NCBI GenBank assembly: GCA_934176955.1
Contig: CAKPOS010000006.1
Coordinates: 1 to 64,000, forward strand
Direction: 5' to 3'
Length of the DNA: 64,000 nucleotides
From: an uncultured Bacilli bacterium
GTDB taxonomy: Bacteria; Bacillota_I; Bacilli_A; RF39; UBA660
The notes under the pieces were generated by a model. The model did no database searches, was not told where the DNA came from, and saw nothing but the letters and a program-made list of their open reading frames with translations. The translations under genes and the position numbers were made by a program. Of the stretch, positions 55,106-62,197 are shown in pieces; the stretch's first letter is position 1, and each line of letters opens with the position of its first letter.

Positions 55106-55133
55106 TTGATAATTTTTTAGTTAATGGTATAAT
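55106..55133 (+). promoter_or_regulatory. metG promoter
   Basis: TTGATA (55106-55111), 16-bp spacer, TATAAT (55128-55133). The ~200-nt leader to metG is A/T-rich; I see no T-box or SAM-riboswitch motif in it. Confidence 0.65.
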
Positions 55134-55344
55134 AATTATTGGATTGAAAAGAATTATTTTTTTCTATTAGATAAGATTATTTTTGTGAGATTTAAATAAT
55201 TTTATTTTGGATGATATCATACTTTATTAATGATAAAATTTTTGTATTTAAGAAGTACTGTTTAATGAAGAAATAATTTTTTAAGTATTTTACTTGTATA
55301 GATAAGGTTAACAGTGTTATTGTAATTGTAAATAAGGAGATGGA

Positions 55345-56886
55345 ATGATGGAAAAAAAGTTTTATATTAGTACAGCAATTGCTTATACAAGTGCTAAGCC
55401 TCATATTGGTAATACATATGAAGTTGTTTTGGCTGATGCAATTGCTCGTTATAAAAGATTACAAGGATATGATGTTTATTTTCAAACTGGGACAGATGAA
55501 CATGGAGAAAAAATTGAGATTAAAGCAAGAGAAGCTGGGGTAACTCCTCAAGAATATGTGGATAAGATTGCTTCTGAGATTAAGAATATTTGGGATATTA
55601 TGAATACTAGTTATGATTATTTTGTTCGTACAACGAATACGGAGCATGAAAAGATAGTTCAAGAAATATTTAAAAAATTTTATGATCAGGGAGATATTTA
55701 TAAGGGTGAGTATAGTGGTTTGTATTGTACGCCTTGTGAGTCATTTTGGACGGAAAGTCAATTGATAGATGGAAAGTGTCCTGATTGTGGTCGTGAGGTT
55801 AAGGAAGCTAAAGAGGAAGCTTATTTCTTTAGAATGAGTAAATATTCTAAATGGTTGGAAGAGTATATAGAAAGTCATCCTGGCTTTATTGAACCAGAGG
55901 TGCGTAAAAATGAGATTATGAATACTTTTATTAAGCCTGGTCTTCAAGATTTATGTGTATCTAGAACAAGTTTTAAGTGGGGAATTCCTGTTACTTTTGA
56001 TGAATCTCATATTGTTTATGTTTGGATTGATGCTTTATCTAATTATATTACTTCTTTGGGATATCATCCTGATGGAGAATGTGGGGAAGCATTTAAAAAG
56101 TATTGGCCTTGTGATATTCATTTGATTGGCAAGGATATTTTGAGATTTCATACAATTTATTGGCCAATTATGTTGCATGCTCTTTCTTTGACACTTCCAA
56201 GAAGAATTTTTGGTCATCCTTGGTTGTTATTTGGAAATGATAAAATGAGTAAGAGTAAGGGAAATATTGTTTATGCTGATGACTTGGTAAATCAGTATGG
56301 AGTAGATGCAATTCGCTATTACTTGATTCATGAAATGCCTTTTGCTAGTGATGGTACTTTTACAAATGATTTGTTAGTAGAGAGTATTAATAGTAATTTG
56401 GCGAATGTTCTTGGTAATTTGGTTAATCGTACAATTGGTATGGTAAATAAATATTTTGATGGAGTAGTAGTAAATAAAAATACTTCGGAAGAATTGGATA
56501 TAGAGTTAAAGAATTTAGTTTTGAATACGAAGGAAATTGTTGAAGGTAAGATGGATAATTTAAGAATTGCTGATAGTTTAGATGCTATATTTGATATTTT
56601 TAGGAGATGTAATAAATATATTGATGAAACTATGCCTTGGGTGTTAGCAAAAGATGAAGAGAAGAAAGATAGGCTATCTACTGTTTTGTATAATTTGGTT
56701 GAATCTATTCGTTTTGGTACAGTTTTACTTCAACCGTTTATGCCAGATACAGCGGCTAAAATTTTTAAACAACTTAATACTGATAAGATTACTTATGATA
56801 CATTAGATAAATTTGGGTATTATGAGAGTGGTACTCATGTAGGAGAGGCTCAAGTATTATTTCAACGAATTGAAGTGAAAAAATAA
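55345..56886 (+). CDS. metG: Methionyl-tRNA synthetase
   Basis: 513 residues. The class I HIGH-type motif is KPHIGNTYEV (~15). A zinc knuckle lies in CTPCESFWTE...CPDCG (~127-147). The KMSKS motif is KMSKSKGN (~297). A helical anticodon domain follows. The C-terminal Trbp111-like tRNA-binding domain of B. subtilis MetS is absent, as in short forms. AAGGAG lies before the ATG; the second ATG, one codon later, is also possible. The next conserved gene, tatD, follows as in B. subtilis. Confidence 0.96.
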   Translation: MMEKKFYISTAIAYTSAKPHIGNTYEVVLADAIARYKRLQGYDVYFQTGTDEHGEKIEIKAREAGVTPQEYVDKIASEIKNIWDIMNTSYDYFVRTTNTEHEKIVQEIFKKFYDQGDIYKGEYSGLYCTPCESFWTESQLIDGKCPDCGREVKEAKEEAYFFRMSKYSKWLEEYIESHPGFIEPEVRKNEIMNTFIKPGLQDLCVSRTSFKWGIPVTFDESHIVYVWIDALSNYITSLGYHPDGECGEAFKKYWPCDIHLIGKDILRFHTIYWPIMLHALSLTLPRRIFGHPWLLFGNDKMSKSKGNIVYADDLVNQYGVDAIRYYLIHEMPFASDGTFTNDLLVESINSNLANVLGNLVNRTIGMVNKYFDGVVVNKNTSEELDIELKNLVLNTKEIVEGKMDNLRIADSLDAIFDIFRRCNKYIDETMPWVLAKDEEKKDRLSTVLYNLVESIRFGTVLLQPFMPDTAAKIFKQLNTDKITYDTLDKFGYYESGTHVGEAQVLFQRIEVKK

Positions 56887-56907
56887 AAATAATTTGGAAA
56901 AATATGA

Positions 56908-56940
56908 ATAAAGTAGTTTTATACTTTATCAGTATTTTTT
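56908..56940 (+). terminator. Probable terminator of metG
   Basis: ATAAAGTA (56908-56915) pairs with TACTTTAT (56922-56929), with a T run shortly after. Confidence 0.55.
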
Positions 56941-57114
56941 GTTTATGATAATTATTCGACAAATATTTCTTTTGAAAAGTGTTATTATTGATTTACAACA
57001 TAAATGTGTAAATTTTTACGAAACACTTTTCTTTTATTTACATTAAAATATTGGTTTGCTATGATTGATGTAGTAGTTAAGCAGTTTAGTAGTTTAAGAA
57101 AGGAACGAAAAAGA

Positions 57115-57282
57115 ATGCTTAATAAAATTAAAAATCAAGAAAATATAATGATGATATTTTTTGTAGTAACACTATTGTTTGTTGGAATTTATGCTGTTGT
57201 AAATCAAAATGTAATGGATGCTATTTACTTTTTTGTATTGTTGTATTATTTTTTTAGATTTTTAATGATTCGTAGGAAGTAG
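57115..57282 (+). CDS. Small two-helix membrane protein, unknown
   Basis: 55 residues from the ATG at 57115 (AGGAACG 9 bp before). Two hydrophobic helices (~12-28 and ~35-50) and a basic end (RFLMIRRK). The frame is open 37 codons further up, but that part has no ribosome-binding site and includes an inverted repeat (GAAAAGTGTT near 56973 with AACACTTTTC near 57022). It lies 9 bp before tatD and is probably cotranscribed. No family recognised. Confidence 0.55.
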   Translation: MLNKIKNQENIMMIFFVVTLLFVGIYAVVNQNVMDAIYFFVLLYYFFRFLMIRRK

Positions 57283-57291
57283 AGGATTTTG

Positions 57292-58053
57292 ATGTTGATT
57301 GATACGCACTGCCATATTTTTACTGAATATTTTGAGGATATTGATGCGGTTATTGAAAGATGTAATCGTCATGGTGTTGGGATGATCATTGTTAATGGAA
57401 CAAATCGTCGTGATAATGAAGAAGTGTTGTCACTTGTTAAAAAGTATGATATTGTGTATGGTGCTTTGGGAATTCAGCCTGAAGAAATTGATGATTATAC
57501 AGAAGAAAATTTGAAATTTATTGAAGAACATATTGATGATGATAAGATTCTTGCTGTTGGAGAAATAGGTTTAGATTATCATTATGAGTGTGATAAGGAA
57601 CTTCAAAGAGAACTATTTAAGAAACAACTTAATATTGCTAAAAAGCATAATAAGCCTGTTATTATTCATAGTAGAGATTGTATTATGGAGACATATAATA
57701 TTTTGAAAGAGACAGATGTAAAGGGAATTATGCATTGTTATAGTGGTAGCGTTGAGATGGCAGAAAAATTTATTGATTTGGGATTTTTTCTTGGAATTGG
57801 AGGTGTAAGTACTTTTAAAAATGCAAATAAGATTATTGATGTCATAAAGAATATTCCTTTAGAATATATTGTATTGGAAACAGATGCCCCTTATCTTTCT
57901 CCTGAACCATATCGTGGAAAGAGAAATGAACCTTGTAATGTTGATGTTATCTTGGAGAAAATTTGTAGAATAAAAGGTATTGATTATAAGGTTGTTGGTG
58001 ATATTACAACCCGTAATGTTTTTCGCTTGTTTGACAAACAACTTAAATTATGA
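57292..58053 (+). CDS. tatD: TatD-family metal-dependent DNase
   Basis: 253 residues from ATG 57292. Metal ligands of the TIM-barrel: DTHCHIF (His, His near the N-terminus), GEIGLDYHY (Glu, ~93), PVIIHSRD (His, ~128), HCYSGS (His, ~152) and ETDAPYLSP (Asp, ~203). TatD enzymes are 3'-5' exonucleases in repair and RNA quality control. The order metG-tatD-yabE-rsmA-yabG-veg follows B. subtilis, with rnmV missing. Confidence 0.95.
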   Translation: MLIDTHCHIFTEYFEDIDAVIERCNRHGVGMIIVNGTNRRDNEEVLSLVKKYDIVYGALGIQPEEIDDYTEENLKFIEEHIDDDKILAVGEIGLDYHYECDKELQRELFKKQLNIAKKHNKPVIIHSRDCIMETYNILKETDVKGIMHCYSGSVEMAEKFIDLGFFLGIGGVSTFKNANKIIDVIKNIPLEYIVLETDAPYLSPEPYRGKRNEPCNVDVILEKICRIKGIDYKVVGDITTRNVFRLFDKQLKL

Positions 58054-58095
58054 TAAAATGTTAATTGCCTGAGAAATAAAATAAGAGGTGATTTA

Positions 58096-58794
58096 ATGAA
58101 GAAAATAGTATCTAATGTATTGATTGTGTCAACACAATTGATAGTTGGGGGTCTATTTTTGTTTATGTTATTTTCAAATAAAACTGAAGATAATAGAGTT
58201 GTAGTAGTAGAAAATAATAATTTAGATAAGATGGCTGATGCTGTTTCTGAACTTTTTGAAGTAGATCATGTAGTGAATGTAAATCAAGCTGAAGAAGATG
58301 CTAAAAAAGAGGAAGAATTAAAATCTGAACAACAAAGAATTGCAGAGGAAGAAAAAAGAAAAGCAGCAGAAGCTGAAGCGGCTAGAATAGCTCAAGAAGA
58401 GGCTAATCGTAAGGCTCAAGAAGAGGCTGCTGCTAAAAAGGCGCAGGAAGAAGAAGCTGCTAGACGAGCAGCTGCAGCTAGTAGTACTAGTGTTGAAGTT
58501 TTGCAAGCCTATGCTCATGATTTAGTTATTAATTCTTATGGATGGACTGAATCTGATTTTATTTCCCTTGTTGCTTTATGGAATAGAGAGTCTGGATGGA
58601 GAGTTACTGCTAGCAGTGGTAGTGGTGCTTATGGCATTCCTCAAGCTTTGCCAGGTAGTAAGATGGCGAGTGCTGGTAGTGATTGGGCTACGAATGGGGA
58701 AACTCAAATTCGTTGGGGCTTAAATTATATTAAGTCTACTTATGGTAGTCCGTCGGCGGCTTGGGCAAAGTTTCAAAGTAGTGGTTGGTACTAA
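58096..58794 (+). CDS. Membrane-anchored or secreted lysozyme-like protein at the yabE position
   Basis: 232 residues: N-terminal hydrophobic segment (~5-26, signal or anchor), an Ala/Glu/Lys-rich region (~65-130) predicted as a coiled coil, then a lysozyme-like domain (~140-232). The domain shows LVALWNRESGWRVTASSGSGAYGIPQ, here the catalytic Glu in NRESGW, and GYGIPQ-like and ETQIRWGLNYI segments, as in aggregation-promoting factor and Rpf/transglycosylase-like domains. It would cut glycan strands outside the cell. It stands where B. subtilis has the Rpf-like yabE but lacks the DUF348 and G5 domains. Confidence 0.82.
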   Translation: MKKIVSNVLIVSTQLIVGGLFLFMLFSNKTEDNRVVVVENNNLDKMADAVSELFEVDHVVNVNQAEEDAKKEEELKSEQQRIAEEEKRKAAEAEAARIAQEEANRKAQEEAAAKKAQEEEAARRAAAASSTSVEVLQAYAHDLVINSYGWTESDFISLVALWNRESGWRVTASSGSGAYGIPQALPGSKMASAGSDWATNGETQIRWGLNYIKSTYGSPSAAWAKFQSSGWY

Positions 58795-58818
58795 TATATG
58801 TACTATGATATTTAAAGG

Positions 58819-58851
58819 TAGAGAGTCTTTAGAGGCTTTCTATTTTTTTTA
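58819..58851 (+). terminator. Terminator before rsmA
   Basis: TAGAGAG (58819-58825) pairs with CTTTCTA (58836-58842), followed by eight T residues. Confidence 0.8.
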
Positions 58852-58888
58852 ATTTTTGCTATAATATTTAAAGAAATTTGGTGATTTG

Positions 58889-59686
58889 ATGAATGAGTTT
58901 AAATTTAAGAAATCTTTAGGACAAAATTTTTTACAGGATAATAATGTTATCCACAAGATTGTGGATAGTGCAGAGTTGAATAGGGATACTTTATTGATTG
59001 AAATTGGTCCTGGTGGAGGAGCAATTACTAGATATACGGTTTCATTATGTGGACATGCTTTGTTATATGAAGCAGATAGTAGGTTAGAAGAAAATTTGAA
59101 TGAACTTTTAAAAAGTAATGATAATTATTCAATTATTATTGGAGATTTTTTAAAGAGTAATTTAGAAGATGATATTAAGAAATATGATTATTCTAAAATT
59201 TATGTAGTAGCTAATCTTCCTTACTATATTACCACTCCTATTATTCTAAAATTTATCGATAGTGATGTTTTACCTGATAAGATGATTGTAATGGTTCAAA
59301 AAGAGGTAGCGGCTAGATTGTCTGCATCTGTTGGAAGTCGTGATTATGGTTCTTTAACGGTATTTTTGAATTATTATTATAATATTAAGAAACTATTTGA
59401 TGTTAGTAGAAATTGTTTTATGCCTAAGCCTAATGTGGATAGTGCAGTTGTTTGTTTTGAATTAAAGAAAGAAAGAGAGCAAGTATTAGATATTGCTTTG
59501 TTTAAAAGGTTAGTTAAAGATAGTTTTTCTTTTAAGAGAAAGACGCTTCGTAATAATTTAAAGAATTATGATTTGAAGATTATTGAAAATGTATTGATGA
59601 TGTATGGTTTTGATTTAGGGGTAAGGGCAGAAGCTTTGTCTTTAAAGATTTTTGTTGAGATGGCAAATGCTTTAGTTAAAAAATAA
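58889..59686 (+). CDS. rsmA: 16S rRNA dimethyladenosine transferase (KsgA)
   Basis: Dimethylates A1518 and A1519 of 16S rRNA. 265 residues from ATG 58889. KKSLGQNFLQD at the N-terminus, SAM motif IEIGPGGGAIT (~37), and catalytic ANLPYYITTPII (~110, NLPY motif). The C-terminal helical domain contains FKRKTLRNNL. Two DnaA-box-like words near its start (58947-58968) arise from codons for conserved residues. rnmV, which usually precedes it, is absent. Confidence 0.96.
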   Translation: MNEFKFKKSLGQNFLQDNNVIHKIVDSAELNRDTLLIEIGPGGGAITRYTVSLCGHALLYEADSRLEENLNELLKSNDNYSIIIGDFLKSNLEDDIKKYDYSKIYVVANLPYYITTPIILKFIDSDVLPDKMIVMVQKEVAARLSASVGSRDYGSLTVFLNYYYNIKKLFDVSRNCFMPKPNVDSAVVCFELKKEREQVLDIALFKRLVKDSFSFKRKTLRNNLKNYDLKIIENVLMMYGFDLGVRAEALSLKIFVEMANALVKK

Positions 59687-59744
59687 AATACTTATTTTTA
59701 CTTTGATTTCTGTTAAAGAAGTTTAATAAAGATAAGTATTTTTT
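59687..59744 (+). terminator. Terminator of rsmA
   Basis: AATACTTAT (59687-59695) pairs with ATAAGTATT (59732-59740) around a branched loop, followed by T residues. Confidence 0.7.
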
Positions 59745-59797
59745 GTTTGTGTTGTTCTTTTTTTGATTATTATTCATATAGTTAGATGGGTGGTTTT

Positions 59798-60562
59798 ATG
59801 ATTAGAATCGGGGATTTTGTTACGAGAAAGTCTTATGGGAATGATATTGTATTTAAGGTTGTTGGAATTGAAGGAAACAATTGTTTTTTGTATGGAAGCT
59901 GTATTCGATTGTCTGCGGATAGTCCTCTTCAAGATTTGGTTTTGTATGATAAAGAAATTGATGATGATTTTGGTAGTGATTTTAGTGAGTATAAATCTCT
60001 TGATCGCCATGAATACTTTTATCTTCCTGGGAAAGTACTTCATATTGATGGGGATTCGGAATTTTTGTCTAAGTGTATGAATTTTTATAAAAGGAATCGG
60101 ATTAAAGCTTATGGAGTTTTTTGTTCGGAGAGTGAGTTATCTTCGAAGATTGTTTCTTTTTTGGAAAAGTATAATCCTGATATTGTAGTGATTACTGGTC
60201 ATGATTCAATGTACAAAAGAGAGAGAGCTAATGGAAATTATAAGAATACGACAAATTTTGTTGAGGCAATTCATGAGGCTAGAAAGTATGAAAAATCTCA
60301 TGAGAAGTTACTGATTATAGCAGGTGCATGCCAATCTAATTATGAGGAATTGATTAAAGCGGGAGCTAATTTTGCTTCTAGTCCTAAAAGAATTAATATT
60401 CATGCATTAGATCCTGCTATTGTTGCTAGTTCTTTAGCTTTATCAGATAAAAATAATAATATTGATTTAATTCATATTTTAGAGAAAACGAAATATGGGG
60501 CTGATGGAATGGGAGGTATTATTACTAAGGGTACAATGTATGTTGGTTATCCTAGAGAATAG
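59798..60562 (+). CDS. yabG: Sporulation-specific cysteine protease YabG
   Basis: 254 residues from ATG 59798 (GGGTGG before). N-terminal IRIGDFVTRKSYGNDIVFKV, middle DIVVITGHDSMYK (catalytic His region, ~135) and the characteristic IIAGACQSNYEELIKAGANFASSP (catalytic Cys in GACQSN). YabG trims spore-coat and cortex-lytic precursors in the mother cell. The order yabG-veg-spoVG is kept. Strong evidence that the lineage sporulates. Confidence 0.95.
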   Translation: MIRIGDFVTRKSYGNDIVFKVVGIEGNNCFLYGSCIRLSADSPLQDLVLYDKEIDDDFGSDFSEYKSLDRHEYFYLPGKVLHIDGDSEFLSKCMNFYKRNRIKAYGVFCSESELSSKIVSFLEKYNPDIVVITGHDSMYKRERANGNYKNTTNFVEAIHEARKYEKSHEKLLIIAGACQSNYEELIKAGANFASSPKRINIHALDPAIVASSLALSDKNNNIDLIHILEKTKYGADGMGGIITKGTMYVGYPRE

Positions 60563-60571
60563 GGGGTATAT

Positions 60572-60787
60572 ATGACGATTGATGCAATTCGTGATAATAT
60601 AACAAATCATATGGGTAATGAAATTTCAGTTATTCATAACGAGGGAAGAAATCGTATTTTGGAATATCATGGAAAGGTAGTTGAGGTGTATCATAATATT
60701 TTTATTGTTTTAGATAATGGTGGGAAAAAAAGTTTTAGTTATCATGATATTTTGACAGAAACTGTAAAAATTTCTTTTAAATCGTAA
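60572..60787 (+). CDS. veg: Veg protein
   Basis: 71 residues. MTIDAIRDNITNHMG at the start, then GRNRILEYHGKV and FIVLDN, the Sm-like barrel of the Veg family. Veg stimulates biofilm gene expression and spore outgrowth in B. subtilis by an unclear route. It lies 9 bp after yabG. Confidence 0.94.
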   Translation: MTIDAIRDNITNHMGNEISVIHNEGRNRILEYHGKVVEVYHNIFIVLDNGGKKSFSYHDILTETVKISFKS

Positions 60788-60814
60788 AATAATGGTAAAT
60801 AAAGTTAAAAAATA

Positions 60815-60843
60815 TTGACAATTTTATTTTACTTTTATAAAAT
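60815..60843 (+). promoter_or_regulatory. spoVG promoter
   Basis: TTGACA (60815-60820), 17-bp spacer, TAAAAT (60838-60843): a sigma-A type promoter. No sigma-H type sequence is obvious. Confidence 0.7.
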
Positions 60844-60885
60844 GTAGTTAGAAAGTAACATTTCTAGAAGGAGAGTTGATACATA

Positions 60886-61143
60886 ATGAAGATTACTTCA
60901 GTTACTGTACACAAGATTGAAAAAGAAAATTCTCGTATGAAAGGAATTGCAGTTGTTACTCTTGATGATTGTTTTGTTGTTAAGGGTATTAGAGTTATAG
61001 ATGGCGATAATGGTTTATTCATTGCAATGCCTAGTAAGACTACTGCTACTGGTGAGCATACTGATATAGCACATCCTATTAATAAGGAAACACGTAAGAT
61101 GTTCGAAGATGCTATTATTGAAGCTTACAATAACGCTGAATAG
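60886..61143 (+). CDS. spoVG: SpoVG RNA/DNA-binding regulator
   Basis: 85 residues starting MKITSVTVHKIEKEN, with MKGIAVVTLDDCFVVKGIRVI and FIAMPSKTT typical of SpoVG. It binds RNA and DNA and affects septation, capsule and virulence in Firmicutes. Good ribosome-binding site AAGGAGAG. It ends in its own terminator. Confidence 0.97.
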   Translation: MKITSVTVHKIEKENSRMKGIAVVTLDDCFVVKGIRVIDGDNGLFIAMPSKTTATGEHTDIAHPINKETRKMFEDAIIEAYNNAE

Positions 61144-61153
61144 AAAATCTTAG

Positions 61154-61188
61154 GAGACTACTGATATATTTAGTAGTTTCTTTTTTTT
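61154..61188 (+). terminator. Terminator of spoVG
   Basis: GAGACTACT (61154-61162) pairs with AGTAGTTTC (61172-61180), followed by eight T residues. Confidence 0.85.
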
Positions 61189-61234
61189 GTCATTATTTTT
61201 TATTATTAGCATATATCTTATTAGGAGGTACTTT

Positions 61235-61528
61235 ATGGACAAGGTAAAAGAAATGGAGTCTAGTTTTAATCATGGAATATCGATTGCTGAGAGAAAGAAT
61301 GTTTTGGTTACAGGGGTAAAGAAGATTGAGAGTTTTGATAAGGAGGAGTTTTTGATGGATACTACTTTAGGATTTTTAAGTATTAAAGGAAATGGGTTAG
61401 AGATTATAAAGTTGGATACTTATCAAGGAAATGTTACAATTAAGGGAACTGTTGATAGTATTAATTATACGGCTAGTGATAACAAAAAGAAATCAGAGGA
61501 AAGTTTCCTTTCTAAGTTATTTAAGTAA
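61235..61528 (+). CDS. yabP: Sporulation protein YabP
   Basis: 97 residues from ATG 61235 (AGGAGG before). The segment HGISIAERKNVLVTGVKKIESFD and EEFLMDTTLGFLSIKGNGLEI is the YabP/YqfC fold (quoted in part: ITERKxLxVTGV-type). YabP is made under sigma-E and works with YabQ in cortex formation. It overlaps yabQ by 1 bp. Confidence 0.9.
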   Translation: MDKVKEMESSFNHGISIAERKNVLVTGVKKIESFDKEEFLMDTTLGFLSIKGNGLEIIKLDTYQGNVTIKGTVDSINYTASDNKKKSEESFLSKLFK

Positions 61529-61806
61529 TGATTTTAAAGGTGCAGATTATTTCTTTATTATTTTCTTTTTGTTATGGAATCTTTTTTTATTTATTGTTAG
61601 AGTTAAATTCTAAATTTTTATATTCTTCTCATATTATAGTTAGGATAGTAGTTTCTTTTTTGTTTGTAATGTTTCATACTTTATTATATTTTTTGGTTTT
61701 AATGAGAATTAATTATGGTTATCTTCATTTTTATTTCTTTTTATGTATTATTTTGGGGTATATTTTGTGTAAAGTGGTAATGAAAAAAATTGTAAAGAAG
61801 CAATGA
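61528..61806 (+). CDS. yabQ: Spore cortex biosynthesis protein YabQ
   Basis: 92 residues, three hydrophobic helices, with LLFSFCYGIFFYLL near the N-terminus and MRINYGYLHFYF in the last loop, as in YabQ. It is shorter than the B. subtilis protein (about 210 residues) because the C-terminal half is missing. Translationally coupled to yabP. Needed for cortex assembly in B. subtilis. Confidence 0.8.
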   Translation: MILKVQIISLLFSFCYGIFFYLLLELNSKFLYSSHIIVRIVVSFLFVMFHTLLYFLVLMRINYGYLHFYFFLCIILGYILCKVVMKKIVKKQ

Positions 61807-61844
61807 TTATGCTATACTTATTTTAAGATAAGTAGGTGATAGAG

Positions 61845-62144
61845 GTGAAAAAAAGAAGAAAATATACTGTTAAGACAAAGGGTAGAATGTTTGTTATTAT
61901 TCTTTTTTTTGGTGCAATTATTGCTACTTTAGGATATACTTTTTTTCTTGATTTAGGTCGCATTCATGAGATGAAGAAAGAAGAGAAAAGTTTAAATCAG
62001 GAAAAAAGCAAGTTACTTGATGAGGAAGAGACAATACAAGCGGATATTAAGAGATTGTCTGATCCTGAATATATTGCTAGGTATGTAAGAGAGAAGTATA
62101 TGTATTCTAAGGATGGAGAATTAATTTTAAGAATTGAAGAATAA
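61845..62144 (+). CDS. divIC: Septum formation initiator DivIC/FtsB
   Basis: 99 residues from a GTG at 61845 (AGGTGA before). Basic cytoplasmic start, one transmembrane helix (~12-32), coiled coil (~38-70) and the family end LSDPEYIARYVREKYMYSKDGE. It bridges DivIB/FtsQ and FtsL in the divisome. It follows yabQ as in B. subtilis; no spoIIE, tilS or hpt follow it here. Confidence 0.92.
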   Translation: MKKRRKYTVKTKGRMFVIILFFGAIIATLGYTFFLDLGRIHEMKKEEKSLNQEKSKLLDEEETIQADIKRLSDPEYIARYVREKYMYSKDGELILRIEE

Positions 62145-62161
62145 TATTATTTTATACAATA

Positions 62162-62197
62162 GAAAAACTGGTAAGGGTTATTCCTTATCAGTTTTCT
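62162..62197. terminator. Bidirectional terminator between divIC and ftsH
   Basis: AAAACTGGTAAGG pairs with CCTTATCAGTTTT (one wobble). The stop codon of ftsH (62178-62180) lies in the loop, so the terminator overlaps the gene end. Confidence 0.75.

Noticed and set aside
54721..55344. T-box or SAM riboswitch before metG
   Set aside because: No T-box sequence (GGTGGNACCGCG type) or SAM-aptamer motif is present, the upstream RNA ends in its own terminator, and metG has a separate promoter at 55106-55133.
58947..58968. Two DnaA boxes facing each other inside rsmA
   Set aside because: They fall on codons of the conserved N-terminal segment (VIHKIVDS), 35 kb from dnaA; probably coincidental.
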